From Labyrinthula sp. Ha (taxonomy: Eukaryota; Sar; Bigyra; Labyrinthulida; Labyrinthulaceae), in NCBI GenBank assembly GCA_015227615.1, contig JAALGZ010000012.1:868001-932000 (forward strand): DNA of 64,000 bases. The letters run 5' to 3'. Under the pieces are notes generated by a model, which was not told the origin of the DNA, did not search any database, and worked only from the letters and a program-made list of their open reading frames with translations. Shown here in pieces: positions 57,277 through 64,000 of this stretch (within the stretch, counting starts at the first letter, position 1; each line of letters opens with the position of its first letter). The translations under genes were made by a program, and so were the position numbers.

Positions 57277-58917
57277 ATGACAAAACTTAAAGAAAAACAA
57301 CAAACAGAAGATTGTGCAAAAGATGCCGCACACTTATTTCACTTTTCGAATGAAAAAGCCGGTATTATATCGCTTTTTGTCACATTTATAGGGACAAAAG
57401 CCACAAATAAGAGAAAAGCAGAGATACAGAGAGTAATCTATGATAGTTCAAAAGATAGTAGCTATTTTAAGAATGCTCAAAGAGTTGATAAAAATACTCA
57501 GAAAAAGATAAGGGAAATAAAGGAGACAGTTAATGGCTTAGGAATAAGCTCACTGAACTATTTACTTCGTGATATTGATCTTTTCTTAGAGAAGGAACGA
57601 GCAAAACGACCAAGAAATAAAGTTTGTTGTGTTATTGATATGGATATGTTTTATGCAGCTGTTGAGATGAGAGAAAACCCAGATTTAAAGGGAAAACCAA
57701 TAGCAGTTGGTGGAATGTCTATGATATCTACAACAAACTATGTAGCAAGAAAATATGGAGTACGAAGTGCAATGCCAGGTTTCATAGCGTTAAAACTTTG
57801 TCCGAATTTGATTTTTGTAGATCATCATCCAGAAAAATATAAAGAGGTTTCTGAAGAATTTTTTAATGTTCTTGAAGAATATGACACTTTCTTATCAACT
57901 ATTTCACTTGATGAAGGATATTTAGATATAACTTCATATCTCATAAATAAGTTTCAAATATCAGACGAACAACTTTCAAAGGAAAATTATGTTTTCTCAA
58001 AGTATGAAAAAGAAATAAAAGAAGTTGTAAATGAAATACGTGAGAAAGTTTTTAAAAGAACTCAATTAAGTTGTTCTGCTGGAATAGGTCCTTGTTTCAT
58101 GGCTGCCAAAATAGCTTCTGACATAAACAAACCAAATGGACAATATTTTGTTGGTCTTTCTGAAAAAAAGCTACTTGAATTTTTAAATCCTCTGTCAGTT
58201 CGAAAAGTTCCAGGAATTGGAAAAGTTACAGAAAAAATTTTAAACGATGGCTTAAACATTCAAACAGTAGAAGACCTTTATCAAAATAGATCACTTGTAT
58301 ATAAATTTTTTAAAGAGGCGACTAGAAATTTTCTCCTTCGTGCTAGTTTAGGACTTTCATCAAGTATTGGTGAAAACTCAGGAGCTGAACGAAAGTCAAT
58401 ATCTTGTTCAAGAACGTTTTATGGACTTGAAACTTTGGATGATTTATTTGAACAATTGAAAAAAGTTTGCTTATCTTTGTGCCAAGATTTAAACAAAAAA
58501 CAACTTGGAGGCAAGACTTTGACCGTGAAATTAAAGAATGTAGATTTTAGAGAGCGAAATAAGCAGAGAAAATATATAAACACCATAGCGGATGACGTTG
58601 ATCAAATGTTTGAGAGGGCAAAATTACTCTTTATTGAGTTGCTTGAAGCTTTTAAGATGAATAGAGAAGCAACTAAACTAAGACTGATTGGTGTTGCACT
58701 CAGTGATCTAAACTCAATAGACAAAGGTTTAGTAAAGAAAGGGAAACAGGTTTCTTTGCTTTCTTTTATGAAAAAAAAAGAAAATAATAAAACTGAGATC
58801 TTTTTCTTGTGTCCTTTTTGCCAGAGAGGATTTGAACCCAATAAGAAGGACCTGTTTTCTTTGCACCAAAAACAGTGCAAGAAAAGAGAAGAGCCAGAAG
58901 TTATAGAGATACTTTAG
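57277..58917 (+). CDS. POLK: DNA polymerase kappa, Y family, two exons
   Basis: Exons 57277-57361 and 57392-58917 give 536 residues. A translesion polymerase that copies past minor-groove damage. The N-clasp NEKAGTKATNKRKAEIQRVI is restored only after removing a 30-nt in-frame intron. Catalytic motifs: VIDMDMFYAAVE, KPIAVGGMSMISTTNY, STISLDEGYLDI with the Asp-Glu pair, SAGIGPCFMAAKIASDINKP, and a helix-hairpin-helix VRKVPGIGKVTEK. The little-finger segment ERKSISCSRTF follows. Near the end QVSLLSFM resembles a PCNA-binding PIP box, and FLCPFCQRGF...LHQKQC is a UBZ-type ubiquitin-binding zinc finger. Human POLK has two UBZs and 870 residues; this is compact. The frame is open upstream to 57244 but only from GTG. 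Confidence 0.95.
   Translation: MTKLKEKQQTEDCAKDAAHLFHFSNEKAGIISLFVTFIGTKATNKRKAEIQRVIYDSSKDSSYFKNAQRVDKNTQKKIREIKETVNGLGISSLNYLLRDIDLFLEKERAKRPRNKVCCVIDMDMFYAAVEMRENPDLKGKPIAVGGMSMISTTNYVARKYGVRSAMPGFIALKLCPNLIFVDHHPEKYKEVSEEFFNVLEEYDTFLSTISLDEGYLDITSYLINKFQISDEQLSKENYVFSKYEKEIKEVVNEIREKVFKRTQLSCSAGIGPCFMAAKIASDINKPNGQYFVGLSEKKLLEFLNPLSVRKVPGIGKVTEKILNDGLNIQTVEDLYQNRSLVYKFFKEATRNFLLRASLGLSSSIGENSGAERKSISCSRTFYGLETLDDLFEQLKKVCLSLCQDLNKKQLGGKTLTVKLKNVDFRERNKQRKYINTIADDVDQMFERAKLLFIELLEAFKMNREATKLRLIGVALSDLNSIDKGLVKKGKQVSLLSFMKKKENNKTEIFFLCPFCQRGFEPNKKDLFSLHQKQCKKREEPEVIEIL
57362..57391 (+). other. 30-nt in-frame intron of Pol kappa
   Basis: Donor G|GTATTATA, acceptor CATTTATAG. It has no stop and is a multiple of three, so a plain frame reads through it and adds ten hydrophobic residues to the N-clasp. 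Splicing restores KAGTKATNKRK, aligning with human POLK KAGMEGIDKEK. Confidence 0.8.
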
Positions 58918-59093
58918 GCCACGTGGATTACTTGTAGAATGTGTATATCAGACAATGGTAAATACAGTTGACGGATTATTTGTAGTCAGGAGGTTTTTTA
59001 ATTTATTCAACTTTTGTTCTAAATTTGTCAGAAATTACACATTTTTAACTGCAATAAACTGAAATTTCTTATTTCATAATTCAAAAAAAGCCG

Positions 59094-59100
59094 TATAAAA
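59094..59100 (+). promoter_or_regulatory. TATA box of the actin gene
   Basis: TATAAAA lies 87 bases before the actin ATG, in the only short AT-rich context with a canonical TATA match just upstream of a highly expressed gene. The bases up to the ATG (A-rich, no upstream ATG) fit a short leader. Confidence 0.5.
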
Positions 59101-59186
59101 AGAAGAAAGAAACTGAATACAATCTAGCCGTTGAGAAATTAACAAATCAAATTCAAACTTGAAACAGAAAAAAAAGAAAGAATAAA

Positions 59187-60317
59187 ATGGCAGACGAAGA
59201 AGTACAAGCATTAGTAGTGGACAATGGATCCGGAATGTGCAAAGCTGGATTTGCTGGAGACGATGCTCCTAGAGCAGTTTTCCCTTCCATTGTAGGAAGA
59301 CCTAAGCACCCTGGTATCATGGTTGGTATGGACCAGAAGGACGCATATGTTGGTGACGAAGCTCAATCCAAGAGAGGTGTTCTTACTCTTAAATATCCTA
59401 TTGAACACGGTATTGTTACCAACTGGGATGATATGGAAAAGATCTGGCACCACACTTTCTACAACGAGTTGAGAGTTGCTCCTGAAGAACACCCAGTTCT
59501 TCTTACTGAAGCTCCTCTTAATCCTAAGGCTAACAGAGAAAGAATGACCCAAATTATGTTTGAAACCTTCAACGTACCTGCTATGTACGTGAACATCCAA
59601 GCTGTTCTTTCCTTGTATGCTTCTGGAAGAACCACTGGAGCTGTTTTGGACTCTGGAGATGGAGTTACCCACACCGTTCCAATCTACGAAGGATATGCTC
59701 TTCCTCATGCTATCTTAAGAATTGATCTTGCTGGAAGAGATTTGACTGACTACTTGATGAAGATCCTTACTGAAAGAGGTTACACTTTCACCACTACTGC
59801 AGAACGTGAAATTGTAAGAGATATCAAGGAAAAACTTTGCTACGTAGCTTTGGACTTTGATGCTGAAATGGGAGAAGCTGCTGACTCTTCAGCTAACGAG
59901 AAATCATACGAGCTTCCTGATGGAAACGTTATCACTGTAGGTAACGAAAGATTCAGATGCCCAGAGGTACTATTCCAACCAAGCTTCATTGGAAAGGAAG
60001 CACAAGGTGTTCACGACACTATGTTCTCCACTATCATGAAGTGTGACTTGGATATTAGATCTGACCTATACTCCAACATTGTTATGTCTGGAGGTACCAC
60101 CATGTACGAAGGACTTGCAGAGAGACTTACCAAAGAAATGGTTGCTCTTGCTCCTGCTACTATGAGCATCAAGGTTGTTGCTCCTCCTGAGAGAAAGTAC
60201 TCCGTATGGATTGGAGGATCTATCCTTGCTTCCCTTTCCACCTTCCAACAGATGTGGATCTCCAAGGAAGAGTATGACGAGTCTGGACCAGGAATCGTTC
60301 ACAGAAAATGCTTCTAA
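59187..60317 (+). CDS. ACT1: Actin
   Basis: 376 residues, intronless. Starts [20 protein letters not shown] and ends with HRKCF, as in conventional actins. Conserved features include the phosphate loop [20 protein letters not shown], the second loop [20 protein letters not shown], the DNase loop [20 protein letters not shown], and [20 protein letters not shown]. Length and sequence place it with canonical actin, not an Arp. Codon choice differs from its neighbours: GGA, AGA, CTT, TCC and AAG are strongly preferred, as expected for a highly expressed gene, whereas Pol kappa next door uses AT-rich codons. Pol kappa ends 269 bases upstream on the same strand. Confidence 0.99.
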
Positions 60318-63300
60318 GTGCAATAAGTTATATGTAGGTCTTGAGTGATCTTAATGCTTAAAAAATCTTGGATAACTTTTTCTTACAGTTCTCGGATTTC
60401 CGTGTACATAATATAGCAAAATGTCTGCCTGCGGTTTATTCCGAAAAAATATGTTTTTTAATGCCTTTACAGTTACAGAGTTAGTCCTCACTAACCATTA
60501 ATTCAACATCTTGAGGAGTTTTCCAGGTAACAGAGAGAGTCTGCATAGCACATTGAGTGAGGAATGAGGAACTCATTGGGGAATTTAAGTTTCATGACTG
60601 GATTTTGAGAAGCTGCAAAACTTTCAGAATTTGCGTAGAGAAGTTTTTGGATCCTCGTTTCCTTCAATAGAAACTTTCCTGAGCCTTCACGCCTAGAAAC
60701 ATTAGAATTGTGCGAGCCAATATGATACCAATGGTAAAGTTTCTCAAATTATAGGGTTATACTTGTTGCAGGACAGGGTTTTCAGCATGAAATTCGTGTA
60801 AATGTTTCGAATGACCAGTGAATGTGTGAAGTTATTACGCCAGTAAGACAATCAAACATGTTTCTTTACAGAGACGTATGATGAGATGTCAAAACCAGCT
60901 AAGAGTGACTTCAATAAATTCTGGGATTAATTTTCATTGGAAAAAAAATGTATAACCTTGAAACCTCAAATCTGTGTAGGTTCGAGCGCTAAGTGAAAGA
61001 AAGGGCTCAAAATTGTGAAAAACTAAGTAGACAAGCAATGTCAGATGCAGAGAGACATCCTAGTCTTGTGCCGAGACTAACCAAGCTATACAGTGAGTTC
61101 CTCGTACGCGAGCCAGAATGATGACTGAAACATGTCCTACCTCTTCAGTTTGATAGCTTACCTGTGTAAGATCTGATGTTTATGCGGTGCGGAGAGACAC
61201 TAGATAGTACGTTGAGCTTTTCAGAACTAGTTTGCATCAATAATTGAACCAAATTGTGCAGACAACAAGAGGAAATTGAACCATTTAATGGCATACAAAA
61301 ATAAGAAAGCATAAAAGTTGGCAAAATTGTTACTAACGCTGAGATTATTCTAGTCATTAGATAAAACTTGAAGCAAATTTCTTGTTGATTACATAAACTC
61401 CTCACCTAGGAAAAATTGGTGGAGCATAAGTTGCTCTTTGAAAGTTCGAAATAAACGCGGCTTCAAAAACAGAAATTGCTTCAGAATCCTGTACTGAAGA
61501 ACCTCAATATCGAAATGAAGAGAAAAAACTCTGAAGAAAGAAAGACATTTCTTTGCCAAATGCAACATCATAAAGGGATGATATTCGATCAGGCATTTGA
61601 ACGCAAAAATCTTACCCAGCACCAACATCTTTTCAAAACCAGCACAGTATATAAGAGCCTTCATCCATATTTCAGAGGCATAAAGCTCCAAGCTGAAAAA
61701 CGTGTCAGAGATGAGACTCATCAGAAATCACTAAGCAAGACACACACGAGTAAAAAGCTCAACAAAGTAATCTACCATTGAAGCCAGGTGCAAACCAAGA
61801 ATTTATGTTCTCAAACCTCTAATAGTTGAATCAAATCAAAACCTGCATCGGAGAAAAAGTACGCACTTTGTCGGACAACGTAAGACTGACCGGTAAACAC
61901 AAGAGTTTGATTTAGGAAGAACGAAACTACAGTCACAAAACGGTCCTAAAGTTACTTTAGCGAGTGCTCAAGATACTGAGAAGACGATGAGTAAGCTAAC
62001 TTGAGGTTTTAACAAGATATTCCGATACTTTTTAAGCAGACATAAATGTTTGTAGCTAAGTATCCGAACTCCAGAATACAAAAATCTATTTTATCTGTTT
62101 GTTGGGTTTTCCGTTGATTAGACTTACTTCTTTATTGCTCAAAAGTGTTTTTAAGAAAACTATGAAATACTCTTAAAAATTCCCCTGGGACAATTAGGGC
62201 TTGATACTACTGCATAAATAAGGCATACATTTAAATTATTAAATAGCACAAGAGGTAAAAAAAACAAACAACTCGCACAACACAGACAGCAGAGAAACTT
62301 TCAGGAATATGTTGAAACTCCTTTCAGCAAAATACTCCTAGACAAACAAATGAGACATACGTTTAAAGAGCCATTTATCAAAGTAAAAGAAACCTCTTCT
62401 GTTGAGAAATTTTAATACATTCCAGCTTGGGAAAAACATAGATTTGAATATCCTTAGTAAAACAAGCAATTGAATTTTCGCCGCAACAATAGCTCGCACA
62501 ATCCATTTCAAACTTCAAATGAAACGAATTGATGCAAAATGAAGTGCTTAATGAAATGAGGAATCTGCACAGTAATTTTCAGAGAAGAGACAATAGCCTT
62601 AAGCAAGGTCATTAACCGAGACTTCTTTAAGACCACCCAGACTGGATCAGAGTCAAAGCAGATGTAGGAAACCCGAGACCACAAAAAAAAAAGACATTGA
62701 AAGTAGCAGAGTGCTTAGTTGGAAAGAAAGTGCAGCTCCAAAAAAGGGTGTGCTTATATGAAAATGAGAAAGTGGATGATAAAGGTAGATCAAGAATCTT
62801 AGTAAGACATATCTTAGAAAGGCAGAAGAGTTCATAAACCTAAGAGTTAATTTATGTATGTAAGTAATACTAGCAAGAAAAACCAATCCAGTTTTGTTAT
62901 GAACACTATTCTTGAAGATACTTATAGTGTTTATGAGATTAACGAAAATTGGAAAGGGCAACGTCGGAAAAGATATAGAAATAAAAGGCTAAAATGTAGA
63001 GATGAAATAAAGTACTAACTTTTACCATCAGCTACAGAACTTCAAAAAGTTCCTTTGAGGGCTTCATCATAGGAAGTGAATGAGTTGTCCTCAGCAAAGA
63101 TAGTCATGATTTGCACTAAAGATAACTATTAGGTTACAGGGAAACATGGCTCAATATCTCCCTGAATAATTCCTCCATAATTTTTGATAAAAATACTTAT
63201 CCCGCATTTAAAGGGTCTAGTTAAAGGAAGAAAAGAAGCATTTTTGATTGGCTCATGTGAACCAACTCGAACATGTAAAAATACAAGTGCTAGCTAACTG

Positions 63301-64000
63301 CTCAAACATACACTGGGTGCAGGAAAATAACATACTTTATTTATTCATAAAGATTCAAAAAAAACTTCGTTATGGCTGTCATAGGTGTCGCAAGCTTTCC
63401 ATAGTTCTTCATCGTATTAAATTTCATTTTATCAACATCATCACACATTTGTACAATTGTGAAAACGCTTACGTAAATATAAATCAATCACTTGTAAGAA
63501 TTTATCTTCTACTCAATGATACATTTGAGGATACTCTTTAAATTCAGTTCGCACCATGTTCATGTTGGATATTATCATGTGGAGAAACCAGAAAATTTTA
63601 AATAACCCAATATACAGAGAAATTACTTTTTAAATTGTACTTGGCATTCTAGATGGTGTTTGTTTTAATCGCAAGAATCGATCTATCGCTATATAACTTA
63701 CCAGCCTTGTAGAGAAAGTATGAGTAACTTCTCTGTAAAGGATATAAATAAGTAAAATTTAGTTCACGGGTCGAGTGTGCTGAAAGAAACTTGCTAGAAA
63801 TATACCGCTGTCCATGTAAATGAACTAGAATTATAAATTTCCCTTGAAGCTTGTTTCAAAGTGGTCAGTAACTATTACAGTTACTGTGGAGAGTGAAATA
63901 AGCGTATAGACCCAGAAAGTTTAGACTTGTAACCTGGTAGCAACATTGAATCAGAGGAACTACCCATGGAAGTGTATCTCAAGCACATTATGTGATGAGT
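60318..64000. other. 3.7 kb without a recognisable gene
   Basis: The plus strand is purine-rich from about 61 to 63 kb. Overlapping frames at 61145-61781 on both strands lack motifs and ATG support or look like chance. A diverged repeat (copy B) lies at 60541-60656. On the minus strand a tiny 30-codon frame ending at 60481 (last residues VTWKTPQDVELMVSED) reads like protein but cannot be extended with confidence. Confidence 0.5.
60541..60656 (-). repeat. Diverged dispersed repeat, copy B
   Basis: Reverse-strand partner of copy A at 50181-50303. Blocks on the minus strand in order: GAGGATCC (60656-60649), CAGTCATGAAACT (60600-60588), CACTCAATGTG then TATGCAG (60560-60541). Lies about 220 bases after the actin stop. 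The boundaries are not visible. Confidence 0.5.

Noticed and set aside
58825-58845. tRNA B-box-like string GGGTTCAAATCC on the minus strand
   Set aside because: It lies in the Pol kappa zinc-finger coding sequence and no acceptor stem, A box or cloverleaf could be folded around it.
59211-60323. Several antisense and off-frame open frames over actin
   Set aside because: They are by-products of biased actin codon use; the plus-strand actin protein is unambiguous.
61145-61781. Open frames on both strands (86, 110 and 101 codons)
   Set aside because: They overlap one another, the plus frame starts with TTG, and none shows a motif; the plus strand is simply purine-rich here.
1-64000. Assignment to Blastocystis on the basis of about 30-nt introns
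   Set aside because: The large intergenic deserts, the cycloartenol synthase and genes with complete encoded stop codons do not fit well; I also saw no TGTTTGTT-type end signal after stops. The lineage is left open.

Overview
This window is nuclear DNA from a microbial eukaryote. It carries actin, a spliced 60S ribosomal protein gene (eL8), a sterol cyclase, DNA polymerase kappa, a PP2C phosphatase and a DIDO/PHF3/Bye1-type transcription protein. TAA, TAG and TGA all end clear genes, so the standard code is used. Nearly every intron I could place by exon homology or reading frame is only 29-36 nt long (GT...AG). The cyclase has the three residues that mark cycloartenol synthase. Together with the HAD-type protein near the left edge this suggests a protist, possibly of the SAR/stramenopile kind; that placement is a guess.

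Layout. A partial minus-strand gene with an MIT-like helical start runs off the left edge (1-225). After a gene-free stretch come a HAD-fold phosphatase-like gene (3835-4974), eL8 (minus, 5115-6070), divergent from a UFD1-UBX-UBA fusion gene (6250-7893), and a hypothetical gene (minus, 7982-8470). A sterol pair follows: a fatty-acid-hydroxylase/sterol-desaturase-type enzyme (minus, 10479-11291) head to head with cycloartenol synthase (11344-13749). Thiamin pyrophosphokinase (15528-16277) and a WDR55/Jip5-type WD40 protein (minus, 16282-17538) end four bases apart. A desert of almost 9 kb then leads to a single 1464-residue protein with a TIR-like domain and a STAND/NB-ARC-like NTPase domain (minus, 26400-30794), followed by another 4.5 kb desert.

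The next cluster (35325-41487) holds a non-RD protein kinase, an F-box/propeller protein, a short eIF3g-N-like protein, a cytidylate-kinase-like P-loop protein and a PP2C phosphatase, with short divergent and convergent gaps. After a 3.9 kb gap comes the four-exon SPOC/TFIIS-M gene (minus, 45395-49850). A 7.4 kb desert leads to Pol kappa (57277-58917) and actin (59187-60317), and the last 3.7 kb has no recognisable gene.

The genes do not form one pathway. The only obvious functional pairing is the divergent sterol pair. The most unusual items are the ultra-short introns (two directly after the start codon), the TIR-STAND protein isolated between deserts, the UFD1-UBX-UBA fusion, the eIF3g-N protein without zinc knuckle or RRM, and a diverged repeat found in opposite orientation at about 50.2 kb and 60.6 kb. 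I saw no rRNA, tRNA, CRISPR array, transposase or retroelement.
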